Assembly: GCF_035083965.1 (NCBI RefSeq)
Contig: NC_089727.1
Span: 6,577,501 to 6,641,500, forward strand
From: Branchiostoma lanceolatum
Lineage: Eukaryota; Chordata; Leptocardii; Amphioxiformes; Branchiostomatidae
Length of the DNA stretch: 64,000 nt
Direction: 5' to 3'
In this document: positions 54,101 to 64,000 of the stretch, in pieces
How the letters are laid out: the number at the start of each line of letters is the position of its first letter
How positions within the stretch are numbered: position 1 is the first letter of the stretch
Program-made: the position numbers and the translations under genes
The notes under the pieces: generated by a model
What the model was told of the DNA's origin: nothing
Seen by the model: the letters and a program-made list of their open reading frames with translations, nothing else
Database searches by the model: none

Positions 54101-56087
54101 GGACGGAAGAAGATGAGAGGGTCCTCGGTTATACCGCTAGACTCCTGCAGCCATGGAAGGGCGTACGAGTTCTATACTGAGTCTATCAACTCGAGCTGCC
54201 AGTTCCTGGCCTACCGCTGTCAGGATTGGGACACTTTCAACAGACGCTGGGAGCAATGTGACGTCTGCGGGCATAGCGGTCAGGATAATCGGTATGTTAT
54301 GTGGTATTGATTAAGCATAATATTCATTGACACCTGAAAGACACGTTATACATACACACAGACATGTATGTATGTATGTATGTATGTATGTATGTGTATA
54401 TATATATATATATATCTACATATGTATTTTCATTCACAGTGTCTGTTCGGAGATGGGGTACCGTTCCAAGAACTATCCGAACTCACATGGTAGCATGTAC
54501 TTGGTGACAAGTAAGGATCCTCCTCCCCACTGGCATTGCAGTAAGAATGTTTTTTTCACCTTCGCCAGAAGGTTATGTTTTCAGTTTTTGTCATGGTGGC
54601 TTGTGTGTTTGAAGTAAGGCCATGTTGATTTCATTATATCAATGCCATCCACGAGCCCATCAATTTTCGTCCGTTTCCAAAAAAAAACGTTTTCGAAAAC
54701 GATACCAATGTTTAGCCTCCGTTGCAGGCTCTGAACCGGCTTTTTGGGGTGCTAAATAATACACTTTTTGCAGCCAGCCCGTAACTATCAGCCAACCCTG
54801 TAACTAGCCGGCTGATAGTTACAGGGTTGGCTGATAGTTACGGGCTGGCTGCAAAAAGTGTATTATTTAGCACCCCAAAAAGCCGGTTCAGAGCCTGCAA
54901 CGGAGGCTAACCAATGTTGTAGAATGCCAAAATCACTTCCAAAGTCAAAGAAGAATCTATTTTTCGTCAAACCATACTCTGTGTGTTAGTCATTTGTTCA
55001 ACTTTCCTGATCACGTAGATTTAATAATTAAGGCTACTTTTTTTTGCCATTTTTTTATTCGCACACTCGCACCAGTTTTGGGGTTTCCAGAGGATGTCAT
55101 CCATATAATCAAATCAACATGGCCTTACAGCATAAACCGAGAAGCTGTGGATGGATCTTTGGTATATGATATTTTGTAGGTGGGTAGGTCAACCTCAATA
55201 ATGGGCCTCCTCGCTTCCTAAGGTGCACTGCAGCAAGACAGGAATATCGATAGATATCAATCGTCATCATCATTATTATTGCCCCATGTGTGGCCATAGG
55301 ACTGTCGGTTATGAACCACTCACACCGGAAAGGACGCCTACTCTTTTCGGTAAGTGCGGTGGGTTCTTTAACGTGCTCGAGGTGTGGCTCTCTTCAAACA
55401 CGAGACCATTTAACGTCCTATCCGAGGTACGTCCCTAGGTACTCATTCACACCTGAGTGAAGTGAGGAAAGTCTTGTAAAGTGCCTTTCCCAAGGGCACA
55501 ACATCGGGGCCTATCAGTGGTTTTGACGTCGAGACCTTTCGGTTCTGGGGGAAACACATAACCGATGGCGCCAAACGATGCCACATTATGCAAATGCACT
55601 TCTGTCAGGAAGGATAAACAAGTATCCGTTTTCTAAAATTTTTTTTTTGCAACTCACAGCATGTATTTTCTCATTTTGCAACTGCTTTTTACGACTTACA
55701 GTATGGCCGAAAACTTATTTTCATTTTTGGAAACGGACGAAAATTGATGCGCGCGCGGATGTCAAATCAACAAGGCCTAAGCATAAATTTCCTGGTATGT
55801 GTGCAGGTGTATCGGGGATCCATGACACTGAGGCCACTCAGAGTGATCAGTGTGTGCAGAACGTGAGCCCCGACTTGCGACAGGAAATACGGAACTTCAT
55901 GGACTCCATGACTGACATCCAGCAGATGGGGCTGGAGGAAGATTTCTGCAGGTCCTTTCTCACCTTGTATTATTACCTTCGCCAAGAAGATTATGTTTTC
56001 GGTAGCGTTTGTGTTTGTTTGTGCGTGTGCGTGTGTTTGTTTGTGTGTGTGTGTGCGTGTGCGTGTGTTTGTGCGCGTGTGCGTTTG

Positions 56088-56118
<31 letters not shown>

Positions 56119-57972
56119 TTGTGTGTATGTATGTGTGTGTATGTGTGTGTGTGTGTGTGTGTGTTTCCTGGATGGACTGTCTTCATATTTGGTATGTGGT
56201 TAGGTCTTCATGGGACCCGAGGAGATGATTAGATTTTGAGCTCCCTAGCAGCTTTCTATGGTACTGCAGCGGAACTTCCGGTTGTGTTATCTTATGTCCT
56301 GGACAACCTATGGTCTTGATTCTTGGTTAGTAGATAGCTCTTGTAGTCGGAAAGAAGTGACGTAAGTATGAACCCCTAGTAGCTTTCATTTTCATTGTTA
56401 TTATATCGTTTGGATACGAAATATGATGCTTGTTGGCAATGGTGTGTGCTCGTATGTATTTGAATACAGAAGAGTGATAGGAAATGGTGTACCCACAGGC
56501 TGGCAGGAATTTGGCGTAGCCGGAGACTTGTAGGGTGAAAGGTCAACTTGGAGGTCATAATTTGGCATGAAGTGGTAGAATCAGCTCTATATGGTAAATG
56601 GAAGAGGCTACTAATTCACGGGGAGGTATTGGAATTGTTTTTAGTCTGTGTTTTTTTTTGTACAATGTATATATTTTCTAGACAGAAAGTGGTCAATGGA
56701 CACATAGAAAGTGCCTAAATGCAGCTTTTTATGTATAATTTACAGAATGTATTCTGATATGGAGGCTATCGTAGCCAACATCACAGCACCTGTATCCAAC
56801 TGCGGACCCGAGGATGTTCCTGATATCCTGGAGTACATAGCAGGTTTGTTAGGGGGCGCTTTCTTGGGGCAACGCGGTTTAGTTACGCTATCTAAACCTC
56901 CTTGCTTGGGGGTATACCTGTAGCTCAACTGGTATCAGCCTCTTAGTTGAGCTCTTGGTTCCAATCAGTTTGTTACTGGGAAACCCCCATTCAATCCTGG
57001 GTAGAGCATCTCGGTTGTAGCTGGACCCGTCTTTTGTAAATGAGGGGGGGGGGGGGCCGGGGGGGGGGGTGTTCGAGAAGGTGCATTGCGCATGTTGAGG
57101 GGGGAATATGCCATGCTACTGAAACAGCAAAGAACCTTGCTGCTCGATGCGCCACTAGGCACTACAAGGTGAACAGCAACAATATCACATCCTTGTAGAC
57201 GTGGAAAAAGTATCAAGACATGGAAAGACCCAGCTAGGGTGGACCATATGTGTGTGTTTGGGGGGGGGGTCGAATTAGTTGTTGTGTTTCAGTCAATAGG
57301 TAACACTTAAGGCCATTTAATGAATGATGTTATGACCACTTCAGGAAAAGTGGGATTTACCAATGTTGGTAAATATCAGGTAAATTTGGTACTAGTATTA
57401 AATGGTTGCCATGGTCAATATTGGCCGACGTAAGTCATAACCATTGGATAACAAGGTTCTTTATTCACAATCAGGATCTATATATAATCAATAATCAATA
57501 TATAAGATCCTGGTTGTGAATAAAGAACCTTGTTATCCAGTGATTTTCTAACCTGATGAAAATTCACGGAAATACCACCATTGGTAAACCCAGCTTTTCG
57601 TGTTGGTTAGGGCAGTACATGTACATAAGAAAATGCATACTACGCGTAAAGATTTCCACAAAAAAACTGAATAAAAAAGTGCTTGATTTCATTTCATACT
57701 ATATTGTATTTCGTACGATTTCGTAGAATTGATGTGTGAGCAATAATGAAAGCAGAAGTTGCATACGTTGTATCTTATACCATTTTCGGACAATACGGTT
57801 TCTAATATCATCATTATGCCATATTCTTCCCATCACAGACGCCAAGTTCGACGCCGTGCTGGCCTGGGTCAGCACCAGTGATGGCGGCTTCACTCTGCCG
57901 TCGGCAACTCTGGTCATCGGCCTCCAGCTCATCGTAGCCTGTGTCACACAGGCTCTCCCTGTCAGGGGCTGA
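51190..57972 (+). CDS. Secreted pancreatic-lipase-family enzyme with novel C-terminal region
   Basis: Ten exons: 51190-51238, 52189-52442, 52716-52820, 52928-53066, 53638-53814, 54075-54291, 54440-54540, 55807-55951, 56746-56843, 57839-57972. All are in phase, 472 aa. The signal peptide is [17 protein letters not shown]. The alpha/beta-hydrolase domain (about 30-347) has TKFIIHGF, the nucleophile in GHSLGAH (Ser158), the acid in LDPAGP (Asp185) and the His in [10 protein letters not shown] (His268), so the triad is complete. Two Cys (about 241 and 266) frame a lid-sized loop. It should hydrolyse acyl-ester lipids outside the cell. In place of the PLAT/colipase-binding domain, residues 348-472 are Cys-containing (DQC, DFC, SNC) with NXS/T sites. 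They end in a hydrophobic stretch ([18 protein letters not shown]) preceded by SDGG, which looks like a GPI-anchor signal. The usual N-terminal Cys pair of pancreatic lipases is absent. Confidence 0.92.
51710..52100. mobile_element. TIR element (TACTCTCCAAGCAGAGG ends) with partial second copy, in lipase intron 1
   Basis: A full inverted-repeat unit at 51710-51954 is followed directly by a second right half (to about 52097) that repeats GGGTGCGTTTGCGGGCAGAG and AAATACGTCGAAAATACCCC. Probably an unequal exchange or a nested copy. Confidence 0.75.
54364..54415. repeat. ATGT then AT microsatellite in lipase intron 6
   Basis: A compound run of (ATGT)n followed by (AT)n, just before exon 7. Confidence 0.85.
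54713..54909. mobile_element. Perfect palindromic element with 9-bp target-site duplication, in lipase intron 7
   Basis: The 197-bp unit has about 90-bp arms starting TAGCCTCCGTTGCAGGC and a spacer of only about 6 bp. The arms match with essentially no mismatch. Flanks ACCAATGTT are identical (54704-54712, 54910-54918). It can form a very stable cruciform or RNA hairpin. Confidence 0.9.
55984..56165. repeat. GT microsatellite in lipase intron 8
   Basis: About 180 bp of (GT)n mixed with GC and TT steps, starting 33 bp after exon 8. It is the expanded inner part of a dispersed repeat whose head, TTCGCCAAGAAGATTATG, sits at about 55978. The long open frames across it are a by-product of the repeat. 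Confidence 0.85.
57445..57539. mobile_element. Small palindromic element in lipase intron 9
   Basis: The arms TGGATAACAAGGTTCTTTAT and its reverse complement continue for about 35 bp (ending at GATCCTGGTTGTG) around an AT-rich centre. Confidence 0.65.
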
Positions 57973-57974
57973 TT

Positions 57975-59400
57975 TGGGTCTTCTCCTAGGGCCTGAGCAG
58001 TCAGAGGGCTGCTAGAAGCTTGATTTAGTCAGGCTAAGCTAATCGCAGTTGTCATTTTCAGGCAGCTAACATCTCTGGCAAAATATTACTAGTATCCTTA
58101 CGTATTTGATTGACCAGTTTCTTCTACTTTTCGGTCTGCAGAAGGGTCTGGTAGAAGCTAGCGTGGGGCTAGTGCTTGGGACTAGTTTTTTTTTTTTTTT
58201 CATCCATATAGCAGATTGCTTTCAAATTCCTCCCATTGAGGAAGCGCTATTCATCAATCTTTTAAAAACTATTCATGTGTGAAACTGTTATGACTCCGTG
58301 AATTTTATCTGTCCTAGTGAATTTCATTCGTTGTTTGATGTATTTTTCAATGAACACCTTTGTCAAGATTCTGTGTGAAAGTCAACGCAATTCAGCTTTG
58401 CGTACTTGGCTGCTGTGTTGATTTTGATTAAGTTTGAAGTTAAATCATTGCAGCGCTAGTATAAAAAGAAAACAGATCAAGTTTGGGAGCCCGTGCTCCT
58501 GTAAGGCTACGCTGACTTGATTATATGGATGACATCTACATCTAGTCACTAGATATTAATGTTATTTCATAATTTACTCTCTTATCCCTTGCATGGCAGT
58601 TTTTATTGCCTGCGTGAAGGCGGTTATGTTTTTAGTAGTGATGGTTTGTGTTTGTGTGTTTGCGCGCGCGCGTTTGTATGTGCACGTGTGTACGTACGTG
58701 TGTTTGTGTGACTTAACATGTGACAAATGTAACTGAAAAATAGAGGAATATCAAATTCATTTTGTGATGAATTGTCCAACTTATAGTAAACAGAGAGATG
58801 CGCTGTTACAGACTATTCCTACTAAGACAAACTGCACCCAGTCTGGTACACAGCGATATTTTCTATGTACTGTTGTCATGTCCGACTCGTATATCCACAT
58901 ACATAGGTCAATTTCTTTATAAATCATTCCATAAGCGAGACAGAATTACCCATACATGACTATATAGTAACCCATATACTGGTATTGGTGATATTTTGCA
59001 GTTAGAATTGTATGATAGATTAGCCTTGTAGTATTGTTGATTTAATGATTGTTGAGCAATAAAGTTCATTCATTCATACATTCATTCATTCATAGATATC
59101 AAACCTCCTTGATCATACAAATCAAAACCTGATTTTCATAATTGATGAGAAAGCACTATAATTCCATAGTGGCAGATGACCAGAATGTCATACTTTAGGC
59201 ATTTGGGACAAATGATCAACTGATATAATTTCTGGAAAGATACTTAACTTGCCTAATTCATGAGAACCATTTATCATACGTCAATAAAAGGGTCAACATC
59301 ATTTGGCAAATGTATGAGGTCGTGAACTTCTAGTTGGAAGTGTTTTAATGATGACAAGAGGTTCCAAAGCTGAACAGATATATAGCTAAGCGAAGCCGAC
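57975..59400. other. Intergenic DNA between convergent lipase and deiodinase genes
   Basis: No exon was recognised. It contains a diverged element with TAGAAGCT-like ends (about 58012-58158), another copy of the GT-rich dispersed repeat (about 58605-58710), and a LINE-like tail ending in CATT repeats (about 59053-59095). The 3' UTRs of both flanking genes must lie here. Confidence 0.55.
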
Positions 59401-59410
59401 GTGAACCCCT

Positions 59411-59482
59411 GGTGGTCTCGTTCTCAGGTTCTCACCGGCGCCCTAAGCGTTTCCGCTGAGACCATCATGCTCTCTCACCACG
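59411..59482 (-). promoter_or_regulatory. Candidate SECIS element (form II) of the deiodinase
   Basis: Read on the minus strand, AUGA at 59468-59465 and UGAG at 59426-59423 form the non-Watson-Crick quartet (U.G, G.A, A.G, U.U). Between them an 11-rung helix (GGUCUCAGCGG against CCGGUGAGAACC, with one bulged A and one G.G) leads to an unpaired AAA. A small CGC/GCG stem caps it, the hallmark of form II SECIS. Below the quartet, GUGGU and ACCAC can close the basal helix. It lies about 640 nt after the deiodinase stop, on the same strand. Folded by eye only. Confidence 0.72.
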
Positions 59483-60104
59483 TATCCACCTTGACTTCCC
59501 TTCTCTATACAAATCTCTTCAGTGCAATGTTACCATTAAGGTGATTATGCTGGGCTTCAAAACACATCTATCCAAAGTACAAGCCACATATAAAGCCATA
59601 CATTTCTTATTCAACGAAAATAAATATGCTACTAGTATTTCCAAAACTTGGTACAACGACATCACGAAATACGATAAGCTAAAGAATACACCCATTTTAC
59701 AGATTCTGAAGAAGTTTTCTCCTACTAGAATTGTTACTTTTGCCATACTTTGTACATTGTATAATTGGTGTGCGGTAAAAGCCATTCATATATCTTTATG
59801 TTTCAATCTTAAGCCCCCTTCACACATTAGCGTATATACAAGTCCTCATGAGTTGCGTGTTCACATTTTTCTGGTTTAGAAAGTCTGGAGCCGAAGAATT
59901 AAGTCTTTGGTTCAATGACTAGGCTGCATAGCGGTGGGTCAAACAGCTTCTTCCCCGCAAACTTACTTAAACCAAAAATAAACTGTTAATGCGCAACTCA
60001 TACGCACTTGAATGTACGCACAAGTGCGATGGGGCCCTTAGACGAAGCAGATTGAGAGATGTATTCCCATCAAACTCCCCCAAAAAACTGCCAGTCCCCT
60101 TGCT

Positions 60105-61884
60105 TTATCCCGAGAATTTCTGCAGCCAGTCGCGGACTCCCTCCGGGTAGTAGCCAAACGGACCCGGCCAGCCCTTGTATACGCACACTCCGTCCAGCAC
60201 GATGTACAACCTGTGGGAAGGAGTACAGAAATAATGGATTAAAAACAATAGAAACAAGTATAACCAGCTGTAACTTGCATGTTTTTATCACATGTAAAGG
60301 ACGTATGTGCATGTATAGATGCAATAAAGTTATTGCAATATATGCCGATCATAAATGAGTAGTGTCTTTCAATGTACATTTAATTTATCATCCAAATCCT
60401 TCTCCTTCTTTGGTTCAACATTGAACCAAATGTTTTGATCTGAATCATTGATTAGTCACCATTTCAAAATCAGACATCGGTCAATTCTGAACAATAAGCC
60501 TGTCCAAGTATGTCATTATTTACTGAAAGAAGCAAAAATAGTATCAAAGACATTGACAAACAGCGGTGACATGCTGGCCTTTATTGCAATGTCCAGAAAG
60601 CTCATTTGAAGCATCGATGAACAGCTGTAAGAATTTGTACAAACCAGTGACATTTTCATGCCCAAAGCAGTATATAATAGCTCTTCCCTGCTATGTCGCC
60701 GACGTGCAAAGACCGCTCCCATAAGACGCGGAATTTTTAGAATATTTGCAACTCAATCGCAGTACTTTACAGCCTGGCTTGTTGTTAGCAAGCGAAAAGA
60801 TTGAGCCAGCGGTTACTACGGAAGATATGGTACCCAGGCCATTACTATGCTAACGGCTCCACCCCTGAGGCGCTACCAAAGAAGGCAAACAAAGGTGCAC
60901 CTTCTGAGTGGTTAATGAATGAATGGATGGATGAAGACCTTTATTGTACACACATGTCCAATGGGTTCAGTACAGGTCACAACAGAAAATATCACAGTTT
61001 GTAAAATATACATATATGTACAATGATAAGCTAGTACTAGTCTAATGATTACGTGAATTTGGCCTATTCTCGTTTCTTAGTAATGGTGTAAATATGGGTA
61101 CAGGTGTGCTTGATAATCAAAGGTTTGTACATGTATAATAAAGCAATTAGAAATATGAACTTCCCCGCGTTGCTACCGGTAGTTAACCGGTAACCCACCT
61201 GTCGGGCATCGCTGCGTAGGCGCGTGCGGCGACGTTGTCCATGGTGTCCACCAGGACAGGGCAGGGCATGTCGTGCAGAGCCAGTATCTCCGCCGCCGCC
61301 AGCCTCTCCTCCAGACACCGGTGCTGCCGGATGTCCATCGACATGCCCACGCTCGTGGCCCAGCCGTCCGTGGGGTGTGCCTCGGCCACGTACACCACTA
61401 CGAAGTCGGCCACGGCGGCGAAGTCCGACATGATCCGCTTGACCACGTCCAACTTCGCCAGGAACGGTGGTCAGGTGTTGCTGCCGAAGTTGATGACCAG
61501 AGGGCGGGCCGCCCGGGCGAACTGAAGCAGCCGGCAGGAGCTCCCGTCAAGCCTGACAAGGGAGGGGTCGGCGGCCTTGCCTCCCGCGAAAACCTCAGCC
61601 TCGAACCAAGATGTCAGGATGGGAAGGAATCCTTTCCAGGCAGCAAAGCCTGTCGATTCGTACAGGTGCTGATGGCACTGCCCGGGCGTTTCCAACATCC
61701 CTGGAGCTATCCTGTCTGCCAGTTTTTGCTGTAGAGACAACACTTGTTGTCTGAGTGGCGGGAAAAGGCATGCTGTCCTCAGCAAGATAGACCGGACCAA
61801 GAAAAGTGTACTTCCCAAGACCCAGAGCAGCAGAAGCTGCACAACTTTCAGGGCCTTCTTCAAGTCGACGGCAGTGGAGGCCAT
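60105..61884 (-). CDS. Iodothyronine deiodinase, selenoprotein (2 exons)
   Basis: Exon 1 is 61199-61884 and exon 2 is 60105-60210; the AG/GTGGGT and CCACAG borders join in frame to give 263 residues including selenocysteine 138. An N-terminal signal anchor (VVQLLLLWVLGSTLFLV) is followed by a linker and a thioredoxin-fold domain. The active-site motif is VINFGSNT-Sec-PPF, with the UGA at 61473-61471 read through; the frame continues with VKRIMSDFAAVADFVVVYVAEAHPTDGW (family His at 170), CPVLVDTM and RLYIVLDGVCVYKG. These match vertebrate DIO1/2/3, membrane selenoenzymes that remove iodine from thyroid hormones. The ATG at 61884 (ATGGCC) is the first in frame. A SECIS candidate is downstream. 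Position -2 of Sec is Asn, where vertebrates have Cys or Ala. The vertebrate subtype cannot be assigned. Confidence 0.95.
61471..61473 (-). other. In-frame UGA selenocysteine codon
   Basis: TGA interrupts an otherwise continuous deiodinase frame exactly where the family has selenocysteine, inside GSNT-Sec-PPF. Coding similarity is equally strong on both sides, so this is recoding rather than a nonsense mutation. Confidence 0.93.
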
Positions 61885-62099
61885 TTCTGTGTGTTTCTGC
61901 AGCAACGGGTGACGCAAATGAAATCAGATCCCCTCTTCCTTTTGTTTTTATCGGGGTCGCTCTCAAGTCCACATTTACGTTCACACAGCATGTGCGGTCA
62001 AGGGTAACGTTACCATAGGAGTGGGCAAACGCCTTCTGAATCGGTATACTTGCTGGTTTTGACGAAAGAAAGAAAGTACTGTTGGCCATGAACATTGAT

Positions 62100-64000
62100 T
62101 AAGGTTCCCAAGTAGAATTATATTAAAATCCAAAGATCGCATTGATTGAAGTTTGTAGATACTCTATTTAGTCTCCATTCTTTGAACTTTATTCCCTTTG
62201 TGTTCCCCCATACATTTCCTGTTACGTCGTGTTGTTACCTTCGCCAAGGGTAACGTTACGTATACGTTTCCATTGTCCTTTGTGGTTGGCAGTAAAAAAG
62301 GAAAGGAAAGTGATCTCGAACCAGTTCAGCTCAAATGAACTCAATGAACAGATAAGCTAATCTTCCACTGGTCGTGACAGGAAGACAGGCGCTATATACA
62401 GTATTTACAGGTTCATTGTACCGGGGAAATTCCCCGAGCTCTTTTCGACAAGAACAATGAACAGTGCACCACGGCTTAACGTCCCGTCCTAAGGACTGCG
62501 ACCTTTTCCGGCAGCGTGCATGTCGGGTGAGCGACACAACCGGGATCGAACCCGGGGCTTCCAGTTCCAGAGACAAGATCGCTAACCACTGGACTACGCA
62601 CGCTATGGGTGAGTTTGTGGACAACATAACTCGAAAAATGGTAAACGGATCTCTATCTAATGATAGTTGGTGTGCGAGTGTATGTGAAACGAAGGACAAG
62701 TCCGATTATGGACCGCCTAGTGGCTTCCTGTGGTACTGCAGCAGAACTCCCAGTTTTCATATCTCACGTTCTGGATATCGTATGGCCATGATCTTTAAAG
62801 GTAGATACTAGTAGCTTTTGCTCTCATGACGAAGTGGTATAGGTTTGTGTTAACAGCTTTGTCATGACTTTTGGTATGTAGGTAGCTAAAGTGATTCAAA
62901 CAGGAGAGCCTTATTTGCATGATCAATGAGAAACATTTATAATACGCCAGTCGTAAATGGTAACAAAGGTATGAAGTCATGGAACTCTAGTTTTTTTGTC
63001 AAAGATGCCAACAATACACAAGTAAACAGACACAGGTAGCAATAATGACAGACACTTCTGATGGTTCAGGTATAAAAATAATGTTTATTGGCAGTACAAG
63101 TAGTAGCAATATGGCGAGTACTGCCCCCTACCGGAGCTATTGCAGATGAACCCATCACAGTGAAGCCATAACCAGGGATTAATACATCTATAGTCAGCAT
63201 ACAATTCATCAAACTGGCTGTACAATCTATAACTGCAATGGATAAGGTTAGGGATGGACCTGAAAAATTGTGGGGAGTGGGCATTTGTGTGAAGATGTCT
63301 TTGCCAATTTGTTTTTTCTTTTGAAAACTCCTTGTACAAAGTTTGTTTCGTTTTTCCTACCCTGTAAATTTAATACACATCACATTCCTTCTGGGTATAC
63401 ATCATCAACCTTCAGCCTGCTAAGTTACCTGTTTGGCACCAAATCTGCATTGATTATAGGGTTATTTGGCAGGTAAAAGGTTAATGATAGAGTATGTGAA
63501 TATAAACACTCTGAGGGGACTCAGCTCAAGTCCGCAATAACATTCAAGGAAGCACTGTACGAGTAATCCTGAAGCAAATGGCAGAGGAAATATTAGCAAT
63601 GTCTTTCTACTGTGTTTTTTTTCTGCAGACAAACACTACACTGGCCCACATGGCAGACATCCTTCAGTCCTATGTAAAAATAAGTTTACTACTGCATTGA
63701 CTTTCAACTTGGTAAAACAAACTAGAGCTTAAGGTTAACAATTTTCCCCAACTGCACCTCAATGAAGATAACCTATAAAATATTCCGTGGCAACAAATAC
63801 CAAACATGTCAAACTAAAACATACAGTTACAGTTGTAAATACTGTTCCATTTTAAATGTCTTTGATACTAGGTTTGCAGTGCACATCGCTTATTGTACAC
63901 TCTTTAAACCATACATTGCATCATAGCACTACAGATAGAAGAATATCATACATGCATATATAGAATTTTAAGTGTATTAGGAATAGCAAGCAGATGTGCA
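62100..64000. other. Right-edge intergenic DNA
   Basis: No exon was recognised. It holds the SINE at 62425-62605, a dispersed repeat following it (62610-62800) and a small TTAACC-type element (63407-63485). A TTTATT at about 63081 (minus-strand AATAAA), followed by more than 900 bp of AT-rich DNA without frames, could be the 3' UTR of a minus-strand gene beyond the edge; weak. Confidence 0.4.
62425..62605 (-). mobile_element. tRNA-derived SINE (copy 2)
   Basis: The minus-strand head carries TAGTCCAGTGGTTAG (A box) and GGTTCGATCCC (B box) at tRNA spacing, then a body with GGACGGGACGTTAAGCCGTG shared with 3397-3545. The head is not a foldable complete tRNA gene, and the downstream body is constant between copies, so it is a SINE rather than a tRNA gene. 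Confidence 0.78.

Noticed and set aside
55578..56232. Long ORFs rich in Cys/Val or His/Thr on both strands
   Set aside because: They are translations of the GT/CA microsatellite fused to lipase exon 8, with no independent gene.
56900..57010. tRNA-like sequence (TAGCTCAACTGGTATCAG) in lipase intron 9
   Set aside because: It has an A-box-like stretch and GTTCCAATC, but no acceptor stem closes; best read as another tRNA-derived repeat remnant.
59519..59879. Opposed ORFs of 88 and 112 codons between the deiodinase stop and the SECIS candidate
   Set aside because: They lie in the presumed deiodinase 3' UTR, with no domain, no splice support and AT-rich composition.
61471..61473. Reading the TGA as a nonsense mutation and calling the deiodinase a pseudogene
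   Set aside because: The stop sits exactly at the family's selenocysteine, both sides are intact, splice sites are good and a SECIS candidate follows.
61224..61734. Plus-strand ORFs of 69-153 codons
   Set aside because: They are antisense shadows of deiodinase exon 1, which is GC-rich and therefore open in several frames.
62525..62605. A genuine tRNA gene on the minus strand
   Set aside because: The A and B boxes are present, but the arms do not form a clean cloverleaf and the same head plus body recurs at 3397-3545, so it is a SINE.

Overview
The window is animal nuclear DNA and most likely comes from an amphioxus (Branchiostoma) or a close chordate relative. The evidence is short conserved exons separated by 0.3 to 5 kb GT..AG introns, chordate-type orthologues (VAMP7 of exactly 220 aa, RPAC2, a selenocysteine iodothyronine deiodinase, a pancreatic-lipase-family protein), and a very dense, polymorphic-looking load of small inverted-repeat elements, SINEs and LINE tails ending in CATT-type repeats. 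The species is inferred; no direct species marker was seen.

Layout, left to right. 1-24.7 kb: a minus-strand gene for an EF-hand plus WD40 protein of the WDR49/WDR64/WDY family. Its 3' end lies off the left edge. Thirteen exons join in frame, and there appear to be three alternative first coding exons. 24.8-32.1 kb: intergenic, full of mobile-element debris and a 419-bp tandem repeat. 32.2-35.4 kb: a plus-strand two-exon C2H2 zinc-finger transcription factor (KLF/Sp/EGR-like fingers 2 and 3) with a TATA box and initiator 36-67 bp before the ATG. 36.0-37.5 kb: a minus-strand orphan gene for a basic, Ser-rich protein, with a roughly 300-bp tandem duplication just upstream. 39.0-40.9 kb: minus-strand POLR1D/RPAC2 in five exons. 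42.2-46.3 kb: plus-strand VAMP7 in eight exons, divergent from RPAC2. 51.2-58.0 kb: a plus-strand secreted lipase in ten exons, with an intact Ser-Asp-His triad but a novel Cys-containing C-terminal region and a GPI-like tail in place of the PLAT domain. 59.4-61.9 kb: a minus-strand iodothyronine deiodinase with an in-frame UGA at the active site and a good SECIS candidate in its 3' flank. 62-64 kb: SINE and dispersed repeats only.

The genes do not form a functional cluster. They cover ciliary or cytoskeletal scaffolding (WDR, inferred), transcription control, rRNA/tRNA synthesis (RPAC2), endolysosomal fusion (VAMP7), lipid hydrolysis and thyroid-hormone metabolism. The least explained features are the lipase C-terminal domain, the orphan gene at 36-37.5 kb, the alternative N-termini of the WDR gene, and a family of fold-back elements that share TAG/TAA-type termini and 8-9-bp target-site duplications.
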